Positions 47,420 through 58,970 of a stretch of 64,000 nt of DNA are shown here, piece by piece. The notes below the pieces were generated by a model, which saw only the letters and a list, made by a program, of their open reading frames with translations, was not told the origin of the DNA and ran no database searches. How positions within the stretch are numbered: position 1 is the first letter of the stretch; every line of letters starts with the position of its first letter. Position numbers and translations under genes: made by a program. Origin of the DNA: Periconia sp. R9002 (taxonomy: Eukaryota; Ascomycota; Dothideomycetes; Pleosporales; Periconiaceae). The DNA is taken from positions 69,501 through 133,500 of the forward strand of contig JAMAHW010000054.1 in assembly GCA_023627715.1 (NCBI GenBank), written 5' to 3'.

Positions 47420-48925
47420 ATGAGGGAAATCGACGCTCATTTCGATGCCTACGAGCATCTCAAGCACCTACCCAGAGATGGCGACGCGCTACACATGCTG
47501 CGCAAGGTCGCGTCCATGGTCAAGCCCATGATGAGAAAGCGCGGATGGAAAGTGGCTACTCTTGCTGAGTTCCTACCAGACGAACCTCAATTGTTGGGTA
47601 TGATAGATATCCAAGACTGTCGATTTGCGGGAGATCGCCACAACTAACCACTTGCAGGGTTGAACATTAATAGGACCGAGAAGATCCTCATCCGCTTGCG
47701 ATACCATCATGACTCTCGACAGTTCTTGTCTATGGAGCAGGTCACCGACACTCTGCTCCATGAGCTTTCTCACATTGTCTGGGGGCCACACGATGCCAAC
47801 TTCCATAACCTCTGGAATGAACTTCGTGACGAGCATCAGTCTCTCATTGCCAAGGGGTATTCGGGCGAAGGCTTCCTCTCACAGGGCCAGCGGCTAGGTG
47901 GAAAACGGGTGCCCCTGGAAGAAATGCGACGAAATGCACGACTGTCAGCAGAGCGTCGAAGGGCGTCAACAAACGTCAACGCAGGTGGTCACCGGTTAGG
48001 CGGTCAGCCCGTTGCAAGCGGTGTCGACATGCGCAAAGTCATCGCGGATGCGCACTCCAGGAAGGCAAGTATCACGGAAGGATGCGCGAGCGGCAGCAGA
48101 GAGGTCAACCGCTTGAGGGACCAACAAGCACGGGGAGGATTCAGGACGAAGGCGGAGGAGCATGACGCGAACGACCTAGCCATCGCGCAAGCCCTGCAAG
48201 ATCTCATGGAGGAGGAGGAACTACAGAGACTCTCTGATCTATGCGCACCTAGTGGCAGAGGAGGTTTGGCGTGGGACCCCATCAACGGTCTGCAGTTCGA
48301 CAATGACCCACCGCCACCTCAAAATCCAGATACACAACCTCCTCGCCCATCGTCACACTCTCCACCCCTGAATTCTCAAGGGAAGCCGCTTTCCCGCCTG
48401 GTCACACAGAACTCCGCCGGCTCTGCGTCGCAGCCCCGAGCAGTGGCTACACGTCCACCCCCTCGCCGCACCTCCGATAGTGGTCGACGCAATCGAAATG
48501 AGCCCACTACATCTTCTTCCCCGCCGGTCATAAGTCCTCTGTCACCTGAACTACCTAGGCCAGCTTCATCACGTCCAGCACCAGCTGCACCCACTCCCCC
48601 TGCTTCACCACCCGTACAGACCGATCCTGGCCAATGGGCTTGCCCGCAATGCACTCTACACAATCCTCTCGAGTTCCTCTCCTGTGGAGCATGCGGTCTG
48701 GAACAGCCACCTCAGCCTATCCCACAAGGCCGGCGATTCGACGGGTCGGATCACGCTCCCAAGTTGCCAAAACCTCCTCCTGCGGCACAATTAAGGGGAC
48801 CTGGTGCAACACCTTTTGAACCTGCCAAGGGTCGGATAGGATGGAACTGCTTGAACTGTGGAACGTTTATGGAGAATGAGTGGTGGACATGCACGCTTTG
48901 CGGTGAAATGAAGATTGAATCATGA
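47420..48925 (+). CDS. WSS1: DNA-dependent metalloprotease WSS1
   Basis: A two-exon gene (intron 47598-47657) encodes 481 residues. The WLM domain occupies about residues 1-200; its zinc-binding active site is HELSHIVWGPHDANFH (H94, E95, H98, H104). Two RanBP2-type zinc fingers sit at the C-terminus (WACPQC-x10-CGAC and WNCLNC-x10-CTLC). The middle is Pro/Ser-rich. Wss1 degrades DNA-protein crosslinks and works with Cdc48 and SUMO in genome stability. The first ATG (47420) gives the family start MREIDAHFDAYEHLKHLPR. Two RanBP2 fingers are more than the yeast protein carries but are common in filamentous fungi. Confidence 0.95.
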
Positions 48926-49490
48926 GGTCGCATTACGCATGGAAAGGAATAAGAGATCAGACCGCGAGTCTGGTGGGAGGATATACCCGGCTGAAGAGGA
49001 GATGCATTGTCTTTGCGATTTCGTCTTTGCATTTACAGTTTAGGAGGAGACCATTGCGATTTGGCCGTACCGGCCGTACATACATCTGCAGCATCATTCG
49101 ATTCCCATTGATTTAGAGCTAGGAGGTGGCACTGATGACTTGCAATGGCAGGACAAGTCTCTCATCAAGGACTCATTAGCTAACTTCAATGTATTATACC
49201 CATGTTTTGTATTACCCGACCGCTTTGCATCCATCGAGCTTCTGATTGGCCTTGGAACAGTGAAAAGAAAAGGAAACATACCAGGGTGTGTAACGTGGGG
49301 CTGGGACAGCGGTAGGGGCGATACATAGTTACCTGCCGAACACCAATTCAAAGTTCATCAACCTCCTTACGCTCTCCTCTCAAACTTTCCATCTACGTTG
49401 GCCCCGGTTTAAGCTTATTGCGATATCCGCCCCGTACATGCAGTACATGTCTCGTCAAGAAGACCCTTGATAAAACTTTATACGCTGTCA
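48926..49490. other. intergenic region
   Basis: This is the 3' flank of WSS1 and the promoter of the acyltransferase gene. No supported gene was seen. Confidence 0.6.
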
Positions 49491-50966
49491 ATGATGTCAC
49501 GGCCTCCGAATCTCGAAGACGATTTACTCGATCAGCTCCTCGTCGATACGCCCCCGGCTCTCGCGGCACTTTTCATCCCAGTTCTTTTGACGTATCTGAG
49601 TTTCTATTGCGTGGTGAGGGGATGGCGTTTCCTGGCGAGGGCTTTGGCGGTGCCGGCGTTGGTTTTGTTTTACGTCGGCGCCGATGTGGCGCCTGTTCGG
49701 TGTAGGGCTCTGCGGTCTGAGTTGAAATTTGGAGGTAAGTTGATTTTGTACACGGGGTATGGGCACATCATACGCTTTTAAATCATTTGAGGCGAAGTCT
49801 CTTGTCATCTGGACAATACGTAGGACGCGGGGGATTGAGGTCCTGATAATGCACTGTAACCTATCTCCTTGCTCGGGTCTTACACAGATTTCGTACCGGT
49901 CATATGATTGTAGCTCTCACATGTCCCGCGAAAACGGTGTAGGAAGTTTAAATGATCGATGAACCCCGTTTCTGTTAGTTTTCCCAGGTACGACGTAATA
50001 TCAAGACACCCCAGGGGATGGCGTTTTGAGACTTCGACCACCCACTGGATCACCCCTACTTGAGTCAAGCTAACTTTGTACTCATAAATCCCAGGTTGAA
50101 AGAATCCGAAATTACCAACCCCAAACCAAACCATCCAACTAACACATCCAACAGTCGCAATAGCAACCATGAAACTCCTCGACATCCACATCCTTTCCCT
50201 CTCCAACTCCCTCCCAAAACCCACCTCCAACCCGCCCCCTCGCCCCTCCATCCTCGCCCTTCTCCTCCTCACAGAACTCCGCTACGAATCCTTCACCCCA
50301 AACCCGATCCGAATCTGGAACATCCCAAATTATCCCTTCCAGTCCCCCTCGTCGAACCGCGTCTTCTACTCCGAGAAGATACAATTAATCATCCACCTCT
50401 CCCTCTTCACCATTCTCCAATGTCTCCCGCAGTATCCCCCGATTAAGGCACTAGGCGTCTTGATATCGATCTGGCTCATCTGGACTGCGATTCAACTCGT
50501 ACTGCGCTATAAAAGCAGTCCCCCGCTTTTCGGACCGCTGTACCTCGCGGACAGCTTGGCTACTTTCTGGACCGAAACTTGGCACAACGCGTTCGCGGCG
50601 CCGTGTCTCTCTCTCGCATACACACCAACCACGTACCTCCTCACCCGCCTCCGCCTCCCCCGCTCCATCGTCCGCGCATGCGCTGTTGTGGCCGCGTTTG
50701 GGTTCATGGCGGGTTTCCACGTGTACGGTCTTTCGCCGATTCTTTCGACGGAGGGCAAGAGGAGGGTCGGGGTTTTCTTTTTGGCGAATGGGGTGTGTAC
50801 TGTGGCGGAGACGGCGGTTTGGGGGAGGAAGAGGGATTGGCGTCGTGCGGTTTTGGCTTGGAGTATCGAGTTGGGGCTGGCGAGTTGGACGATTGTCGAG
50901 TGCGAGGTTGCGGATGGCTTGTTGCATGCGGATTGGAAGGGGTTGTGTCGCGCGGATGGGGCGTGA
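49491..50966 (+). CDS. wax-synthase-like membrane acyltransferase
   Basis: A two-exon model (intron 49735-50154, 420 nt) encodes 351 residues. Several hydrophobic helices are evident, including ALAALFIPVLLTYLSFYCVV, ALGVLISIWLIWTAIQLVL and a helix in ACAVVAAFGFMAGFHVYG. The block GPLYLADSLATFWTETWHNAF matches the conserved Sx(L)xxFWxxxWH signature of the wax synthase/MBOAT_2-like family; the His of FxxxWH is the proposed catalytic residue. Fungal members acylate alcohols or secondary metabolites in the ER membrane. The join KFG-VAIATMKLLDIH reads well, but the intron is long and an extra small exon inside it cannot be excluded. The exact substrate is unknown and no biosynthetic cluster surrounds it. 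Confidence 0.75.
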
Positions 50967-51054
50967 TTTTGAACGTCTGACGGTTTTCCTGTCTTCGCGT
51001 GTATCGGGGTTGCATAGCTTGCGACGTGCAGTTAGGGTGGTTTGAGTACAAGAG

Positions 51055-51252
51055 ATGGGACTTGGAAACATATTAACATTTCTCGGGATGTCAAGTCTTC
51101 GTTCGTTACCCTTCGAGATTCGCGTCATCATTGAGGAATTTGTCTTCTACCAGACCGACATTCGCTATCCGACTGATCGCGCTTATACTACGTCAAACAT
51201 TTTCAGTCAAGTTACTGTTCTCCTCACTTACGAGAAGTTCAAGCTTGGTTGA
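51055..51252 (+). pseudogene. possible F-box-like gene remnant
   Basis: This is a 65-codon ORF containing LRSLPFEIRVIIEEFVFYQ. It resembles the start of fungal F-box-like proteins (SLPxEIRxxIxExV). It then stops in AT-rich sequence with no continuing homologous frame. It could be a truncated gene or chance. Confidence 0.3.
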
Positions 51253-51273
51253 TTATAAACTACTGAATAGATT

Positions 51274-51291
51274 AAGAATAAGAATAAGAAT
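51274..51291. repeat. (AAGAAT)3 repeat
   Basis: Three tandem hexamers are present in AT-rich DNA. Confidence 0.8.
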
Positions 51292-52322
51292 AATATCTCA
51301 GAGGTGTTGCTGATACCTAGAAAGGCGGTAAATACTTCGATAAACTATGTCAATATTCGAGGTAGTCCATTGTTAGCAAGACCGGATCTCAGTATTTTAA
51401 CTATACCCAACTAAATTGCTTGCCGTTTCATCGATAGTCTCTAAATTTCAACGACTTCAACGGGTGGTTTGAAACTATAATTGCATGTCTACTATGGAAA
51501 CCGAGAACAAGACGCATAGATATGCGTACAGGGGTGAGGACACATCGGAACGCTGCAAATAGGAACGTACAATCTCACTGTATTCTTAAGCGAATCAGAA
51601 TTTGGAACTACCCTTCCTCTTAACCACTACGTTCAACCCTCCCACATCCCCCCAAGACTTAAATGCTATTCTTACACATGTAGTCTATTTACCTTTCTTG
51701 TAGATACCCTGCAGAGTCCCGGATATACTTGGAGGATAATATACGCAGATCGTAAGCTCCACCTCCCCGATCTCGTCAAATCACATCTAACGTCTGGCAT
51801 CGCCTGAAAGCGGCTGTGAACGACTATCGCGAGCAATTTCAGCTGCTGGAATATGGCATAGACATTTTATTTTCGAGATCGACGTCTCGCAAGCCCAGTG
51901 CGGAACGACCCAGGGTTCCGAATCTGACTTGTCCTCGTGAGGCCTAACCTTTCCCTCCTCAATCGAGAAAACCAATTTCCGACGAAAAGCTTGGATGTGT
52001 CAGCCTAACATCCGTCCCAACTCTCTGCACAATCCTACAAATCACACGCACGTGGACCTAGCCAAAAAGAAAAAGCATCAAAGACGAGAATTCATAGATC
52101 ATCATTGATGGTATTTCATATGATCTAAACGCGCAATGCTTGCAAAAGAGGATATCTAACAATAACAAACGTCTGGATATATATATAAACTCATGAACTA
52201 GAAATTTCGACAAAGAAAGTCACATGCTCAGCTCGGCCGGGGGAAACATTCCCATTCTTTCGATTAGGGAATAAAAAAAAAACACATTACACCGCACCAC
52301 CACCATTCTCTAGATAACTCAT

Positions 52323-53193
52323 CTAAGCATAAGCCTTACCAAGGTCGCTAAGAGCGTTACCGTTGGTAAGGGACTGCTCGACGCCAAAGTAAGCATAACG
52401 CTCAATGAAGGGAGAGCTGTCCAAGAACTTCATAGCATCGACCAAGAACTGCTTCTTCTGGGCGGGGCTCATGGCGTCGGGGGCGGCGAACTCGGTCACC
52501 CAGATCTTGCGGCCGCCGATCTGCTTGCTCATGTTGGTGAAGTGGTCCTGGAAGGCCTTGATGTCGCCGCCGTTGTACCAGTGGGCGGTGACGAAGTCGA
52601 TGCGGCACCCGGTGCAGCCCGAGAGGAAGTTCTTGAGGTACCCGAGACCCTTGTCGTTGCCGCCGCCGTTGGTCACGGAGGGAGAGCCGATGCGCACGTT
52701 CTTGTTCTTGTCTGCGATGGGCTGCACGTATTGCTTGTGCTTGCTGATGGCGTCTGCGACCGGCATGCAGGCTCCACCGGCGCCTGGTCTTTTGGGAAAG
52801 CGTTAGTGATTGTGTTCAAGAGAGGTTTGGGGGTTTTGAGGTTCTTTGGGATGGTACTTACTTGCACTCATCGGGCTCATTGAAAGAGAGGAGGTTCTTA
52901 GCTCCAGCCTTGATGGCCTTGTTCACATCGTCGTTCCAAGCGGCGGTGAACATGGCACCGCCATCGTGGAGCATGGGCACAAACTCCTTGCCGTCAAGGC
53001 TGTATTTGCCGTCGTCGCTGACGCGGGCTTCCCAGGAGTATCCCCAGGTGGCACTGGGGAAAAGGCTAGTCTTGGACTGGGCGTTCTTCTTGAACCCAAG
53101 ACCACTCTTGCTGCTTCCGCGCTTCTCCACAGGCGCAGCCTCAGAGAAGGCAGAGAGCCCTGCAAGGGCGAGGAGGACGGTTCCTGTAAGCAT
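52323..53193 (-). CDS. secreted GH128 glucanase-like protein (Asl1 type)
   Basis: A two-exon gene (intron 52789-52861) encodes 265 residues. A signal peptide is followed by a likely Kex2 site (MLTGTVLLALAGLSAFSEA, then PVEKR). The body is the Glyco_hydro_cc/GH128 TIM barrel, with acid/base E106 in SFNEPDEC, nucleophile E210 in WVTEFAAP, and AHWYNGG between. S. pombe Asl1 and relatives act on 1,3-beta-glucan of the cell wall. Extra cysteines (GCTGCR) probably form a disulfide. The length and layout are normal for the family. It is expected to be extracellular or wall-bound. Confidence 0.9.
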
Positions 53194-56100
53194 CTTTTGT
53201 TTGTGAAAACGAGGGTGTGTTGTTGTATATAACGAATGAACGACGAGTTATAATAACTGTCAGAGGTTGGAAAAAAGAGTGACGGGTTGAAAAAAAGAAT
53301 GTAAGAGCGACTGAGTTGCGTGACGACAAAACGACTACGAGAGAAGAAGAGAGGCAATGAGGGTGCGGCTTTGGACATTATGTACCTGGGGATGTTCCCT
53401 TTTCGTGGTATACGGCATTCCTTGGACAGGCCAGGGCCACTTTCCGATGGCTACTTTGCGTTCAGGCCGGCACCGCATCAGGTAGTTTGGACTCTCTAAA
53501 TGGTTAAACAAGTGTTCCCCCGTCGTCCGTTGCCTTGCACACGGACCATATATACGGTAGCACCCCTACAGTGGCTTCAGCTTGAGCCTTGCTCGTAGTC
53601 ATTTGCCTTAAAGAGAGACACACAAAAAGCCGCTGAATGGATGGCATCTGCAGAACATCCATGCCGGCCCGAACACGACGGGTCCGGCAGACGAAACAAA
53701 CGGGAACGCAAGAGCGTGGTTGGGTGATGAATTGGATGGGGATTTGGGAAAAGTAAGAGCATTTGCGGGGAGGGGGTTGATGGAAATGGAAATGGGGGCG
53801 TTATCCTCCCCGTCACCCCCTTGTCCCTTGCGTGTTTAAGTTTCTTGCTGCTTGCATATCTCCAGATCGCTGCATGAAACTTTGTTTCCCTTTTCCACAA
53901 GTCATCCGACCTTTTTGCCCTGCTGTGAACATCGAAGTGCATCAGACGGGGGCCCCAACAAGATGAACAACAGAAACAACGTCTCACAACATCAACCCTC
54001 ATAACCACAACAAAAACAAAGTATCAAGTCACACCCCCAAAAACTAACAATCAATTCGCTACAAACTCCAGCCATTGTGGAGACACTCCCTCTAGTTTGT
54101 CAAAGAGTCCCCCTCGACTTACGCGTTCTGGAGCGCCACAGACTCAGAGGTCAAAAGAGCCAACCCAACGCTCCCTATAGTGAGTTAGTTAAGCGGACTT
54201 CAACACGCAAACACCGGGCACCCCTTTGTGAATCTCCGCTGACCCCAAGCTTGGCTCGCCCTAAGTCGCAAAGTTCACCACGTTTCGAACCTTCGCTTAA
54301 CAACCGAGGCGGCTAGGCTTACTTTATCCACGTGTATCGTGCGTGTTCCGGATCCGAAGAGCGAGTATCGTGTGTTTATGAATAAGGAATGCACGTAGTT
54401 TTCACACGAGACTCTTGCACGGCAGATTGTTTGGCTGATTCGTTTAGAATGAAGAACCACAAGACAGCCAGCCAGCGCGATTCGCGTCATCCTCTTACTG
54501 TGCAACCCTAAGTAATCATAGCATACGTACGTAAGGTAAGACGGATAAGACCTTATTTTTCTCTCCTCTTTTGTGCAACTGTACTCAAGTATGCCGACAG
54601 ATAGACTAAACTATAGCTGTCCCACGACGATCTTTACAGTAGTTACTATCCCCGTATAGATGATAATCTACCGCGCAATGCCTAAACTGATCAATCATGT
54701 ACAACTGCGGGGCCAGACATGTTGCTCTCCCGCTGACACTAAAGTTGTAAGGCTGGGACGTGGGCAAGTTGGCCCCGCTCCTGCAATGATCGTACGCTAT
54801 ACTACATTTCACAGTAGTGTTGTTGATAGAGATGGATCACTGTTTCTTCGGGTTGGGCAGTGGATACGAGTTTACTTCCGCGGTGTCGTGTTCCACAACG
54901 TGAGAGTGTTTTAAGTATGTTATTCCAACATGCGCGACGTTAAGCTTTGTAGCAGTTCTCAACAAAAAAGACTGCGGGGGAAGAGAAGTTGGAAGCACGA
55001 ACTGTAAAACAAGATAACACAGCATACAAAATGAATCATACGCACGATCGATATTAAGCATAGATTGAGTTGGTGGGGTGTGTGGTGGAGTGAGAAGTAT
55101 GACTCGGCCTGTGGACATTGAACTCCTTCCTCAACGTCTCACTCGACGATGATATCAGCATTCACTACGTAGCTGACACCAAGAAAAATCTATCTATATG
55201 CGACATTGTGGCGTACGACTGGATTCATGCTAACGTAACCTTTACGTATCTTGTGGTATGCGAGGAGAGGTGGAGACTGAATTCAGCATCCTGCTTTACG
55301 CCATCAAACCCAGGTAGGCATCAATGTATACGATTACGTGAGGAGTTCTATTCGGGGCCGCAGTACTCAGGCTGATCTCCAAAAGAAAGAAGAAAGAAAA
55401 AGAAAAGGGAAAATCAGCGCACGCCACGAACACCTTAACGAAATTTGTGAGCATCTCGCGCGCTCACATTTGCGCCCACAAAATTATCAGAAGATATACA
55501 CTGCAATTCACTCAACGATTACACAACAGGACGATCAAGCAAGTATTCCAACATACACCTAAAACAACCTCAGTACACTCAGAAATAGCTACTTTATTAC
55601 AAAATATATCTACTACCTACACCTCTAACGCACACATCCACACATCCACACACCCATCCACCAATCTACTGTCGAAGTGTCAGCACTATACAAAATCACT
55701 ACCACGCCGCACATCTTCATCTATTCCACACCGGAATTTGATGGAAATGTGTCCAGAGTGAAGGGATACTTATATATTATATAGAAAGTTCGAAAGTGAT
55801 ACGTATAGGGGGTGTGTAGATAGCTATATGCAGCCATGTGTTTACGTAACGGAAGCGCAAAAGGGAGTTATGTGTAAAGTTGTTTATGGGATGTTGAGGT
55901 ACGTTTAAGGCGAGTTTTTTTCGGTTAGTCGGTCGGGGAGGTAATTATCTCTCCAATCACTGTTTGCGAAGATAGGTATTGAAGGGAGAAGGGGAGGGGG
56001 AGCGTAGGACGTGGGACGTTCCATTACACGATGGAAGCTTCGTAGTTAGTCGTTCCGTATGATAGTCAGGATGGGATGTAACTTATAATTTCTCGTTTTT

Positions 56101-57218
56101 CTCCCTCCCTTTTTCCCAAACGGGAACAGTATCTACTCTAGAGTCTACATCCATCCATCGCGTAGCTCTACGTTAGATCGCGTCTAATGCTTTATTATCA
56201 AGCCACTACCCGCAAAAACCCCTCACACAGTATAACCACAAAAACACCAAATGTGAAGTTCAAAAACTCACACCAGTAATCTCCATCGATAAAGAAGCGT
56301 TGGTGGGTGGGTAGTATGGTGAGAAATGTAGGGGGTTTTTTTTTTAGATGTTCATCATCAAAAATAAACCCCACCTAAAACCCCCTCCCTTAAACCACAC
56401 ACTTTTACCCCTCCACCCTCGATATCCACCTAAATAAAGCAACACCAAGGCGTAGCATCACAGATTAAAAACATCTCCCCTCCCCTCTTCCCTCCTACCC
56501 CAATCAGCCTCGCGCCTCAGCCCCACCAGTCAGTCACGAGGGAAGCGGAGATCCAATCCCGCAACACGTTTCCGAAACAGAACTGAACTGTGCCGTAACG
56601 TGTGAGGTGAGAAAAGGAAGGAAGGATCGATCGGTCGGTCGGGTGACGAGGGAACCGGATCTGCGTCCCGTGAGATTGCATGGATGGATGGATGGTTCGA
56701 ACGACTGACGGACTGTGCCGTAGGTGTAGGTTTGCGCGGTAAGGCGGCGCGGGTGGGTGGATGAACGGGGAGGAAGGGGGAGGGGAAGGGGCACGGACGT
56801 GTGGTGCGGCGGTGTCGAGTTAGAAAGATGTGGAGACGAAGAGTGTAGAATATGTGGAAGAAAATGGATGGATGGATGGATGGATGGTGATGTATATACA
56901 TTAGGGATTATATACTACAAGAGATCTCCCCTTGATTTCTCTTGTTCTTCCTATTCTAAAGGATGGGTTGGGGTATATGTGTATGTGCGTTTATGCGAAT
57001 GATGTGATGTGTGCTTTCCTTTCCTGAATGTTCCTTCTCTAAGTAGGTAGTTTCACCGAGAACTCGTTGAAGATTTCGTAAAAGTGAGGAAGGAGCTTGG
57101 AAAACGCCAAATGCCAAAAAAAACCCCCACCCCTCCCGGAAAAAGGTCGTATCGTCGTTAAGAACAAAAGAAAGGAAGAAAAAGAGATAAGAGGGAGTGT
57201 GTATATGTGTGTGTCTTC
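53194..57218. other. 4-kb region with no secure gene
   Basis: This lies between the start of the glucanase and the stop of the RING-type gene. A few short GC3-rich open segments occur at 54096-54180 and 54250-54410 with splice-like borders. A CA-rich stretch lies at about 55540-55660, a T10 run near 56334, and two (ATGG)n tracts near 56680 and 56870. Confidence 0.45.
56864..56888. repeat. (ATGG)6 microsatellite
   Basis: Six ATGG units are present; a second, shorter ATGG tract lies at about 56680-56695. Confidence 0.85.
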
Positions 57219-58970
57219 TCATCGCACAAACCCACCAACCCCTCTAAAAGCATCAACATCCTCGTCCGACATACTCAATCCACACTCAGGACACGTGCAT
57301 CCCTCCCACCTCGCCTCCCTCTCACACTGGTCGATCCAGCCGCGCAAGCAATCCAGACACGTCCGGGTCGGGTGTATGCAGTGTTTAGTGATTTTGCGCA
57401 GAGGGAAGGTCGAGGGGTGTTCGGCTTCCTTGCAGATGCTGCAGGTGAAGAGGGCGTTTGCTTTTTCGGCCGAGGCGAATTCCTTTTGGCTGGCGAGGGA
57501 TAGGAGGGAGGAGCGGCGGTCGTGGTGGGGCGCGGCGTGGGACAGGGGTGGCGTGAGGAGGGGCGAGGGCGGGGGCTTGGGGAATAGGGAGAGGGAGTGC
57601 GTGGATGAGGAGTGGCGGTGGTGGGTGGGATGGAGTTTGGTTTGGGTGAGGGAGGGTGAGGATGGAGGCGTGAGGCCTAGGTCTTGGAAACGTGGGGAGG
57701 GCAGGTATGGTGCTTGGGTGGTCGTTGGGGTGGTGGTGGTGGGTGTGCTGTGGGTTTCGTTGACGGTGATGTCGACTTCGATCGGGCTTGTGGCGACGAG
57801 GTTGGTTGAGGACATGCGGTACATTTTGGGAATGTGGCCGACTTCGTCTTCCCATCGTTGGAGGTTTTCTGTGGTGAGGTCGGCGTTGTCTTTCTTCTTT
57901 TTGTTGTTGTTGCTGCTGCGGTGTGGTTTGGTGTCGTCCGGCACGATTTCTTCCACTTGCTTGGAGTGGCGCTTGGTGAGCTTCATGAGGGAACTGGGGA
58001 GTGAGGTCCACCTCGTTTTCTTGGGTCGTGCTTCTGGTTCGTTGCTGGGTTTGGTCTTGCCGTGGTTGTCCATTGCTAGTTTGAGCTGTTGCTCGATGTG
58101 AACGCGGGCTTCTTCTACGTCGTCGAAGGCGTATTGGTCTTGCGCAGCCGGTGAGTTGGGCGTGGGAGGCTCTTCCGCATATCTTATATGCAATGGGTCC
58201 CTTTCCATGTCTTCTCCTGGCACGGTTTTGGCAAGGGCCGATGTTGGACGAGATAAACTGTGGAATGTGTCGGATCGGAGGCCTCTCGACCGGGACGAGG
58301 CTATCTTGCTCGTGGGTCTGGCGTGGAAACGGGAAGAAGCGCATGAAGACTGGCGAGATCGGGATGCGGGCCGGCAGATATGCTGAGTTGCTATTGCGTC
58401 GAGCTCAATAGGCTCCGGAGAAGGTGCGAATAACGGTTCTGGTGTCAAGGTCCTTGGATAGGGTAGAAATGGTGGTAGTGGTGATGGCTGAGCTGCCTCG
58501 TCCCTTTCTTCCAACCTGATATCGATCCATCCACGCGTAGAAGTCGATTGTCTTGTTTGTTGCTTGCGCGTATTCCAGGTGATGATGCTCTGCTCATCGT
58601 GATCTATTAGGGCGTCCATCCCAGAAAGCCTCCTTACATCGTTCTCAGCCTGCTTTAACCTCTCCTCGAGCGTCCCACTGTACGAAGACGTAGTGCCAAC
58701 AGAAGCGCACCAACTTCTTCTATCTTTCGGTTCGGTGACGACCAATCCTGACATTCTCTTGGCTCTCATCATAGTCTCCTCCACTTCGGGGTTTGATGCT
58801 CCTCGCCTTGATAGCGCCGGTATTCCACTACCCAAGCCGAGCGTCTTTTGTGCTTTCTTGGAGTCTCTCATGGGCGAAACATGAAGTGTTGGAGGCAAAA
58901 AGGAAGATTTGAGTGTGTCGTCTGGCAACATGGGAGAGTCACGGCCCGACATTCTATTGATCGACGACAT
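57219..58970 (-). CDS. RING-type zinc-finger protein
   Basis: A single-exon gene encodes 583 residues. The first 500 residues are low complexity (Ser/Pro/Thr-rich), with a short coiled-coil-like patch (LEERLKQAENDVRRLSG) and a second acidic helix region (DVEEARVHIEQQLKLAM). The C-terminus has a C3HC4-like finger: C510-x2-C513-x17-C531-x1-H533-x4-C538-x2-C541-x18-C560-x2-C563. Spacing between His and the next Cys is one longer than the RING consensus, so this is a RING variant of the kind found in fungal proteins. E3 ubiquitin-ligase activity is inferred from the finger only. No membrane helix is present. Partners are unknown. Confidence 0.75.
   Translation of the reverse strand: MSSINRMSGRDSPMLPDDTLKSSFLPPTLHVSPMRDSKKAQKTLGLGSGIPALSRRGASNPEVEETMMRAKRMSGLVVTEPKDRRSWCASVGTTSSYSGTLEERLKQAENDVRRLSGMDALIDHDEQSIITWNTRKQQTRQSTSTRGWIDIRLEERDEAAQPSPLPPFLPYPRTLTPEPLFAPSPEPIELDAIATQHICRPASRSRQSSCASSRFHARPTSKIASSRSRGLRSDTFHSLSRPTSALAKTVPGEDMERDPLHIRYAEEPPTPNSPAAQDQYAFDDVEEARVHIEQQLKLAMDNHGKTKPSNEPEARPKKTRWTSLPSSLMKLTKRHSKQVEEIVPDDTKPHRSSNNNKKKKDNADLTTENLQRWEDEVGHIPKMYRMSSTNLVATSPIEVDITVNETHSTPTTTTPTTTQAPYLPSPRFQDLGLTPPSSPSLTQTKLHPTHHRHSSSTHSLSLFPKPPPSPLLTPPLSHAAPHHDRRSSLLSLASQKEFASAEKANALFTCSICKEAEHPSTFPLRKITKHCIHPTRTCLDCLRGWIDQCEREARWEGCTCPECGLSMSDEDVDAFRGVGGFVR

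Larger units (their letters stand above)
50967..52322. other. AT-rich intergenic region with possible gene remnant
   Basis: This lies between the acyltransferase and the glucanase. It is AT-rich between about 51170 and 51480, with a hexanucleotide repeat at 51274-51291, and has a short F-box-like ORF at 51055-51252. Nothing else is recognisable. Confidence 0.5.

Noticed and set aside
52542..52883. Val-rich plus-strand frame
   Set aside because: It is the antisense shadow of the glucanase gene, whose signal peptide and catalytic motifs are clear.
54169..54190. Resemblance to a reversed T7 promoter (CCCTATAGTGAGT)
   Set aside because: Only 13 bases match and the rest of the element differs. 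No other vector sequence is nearby, so coincidence is the simplest reading.
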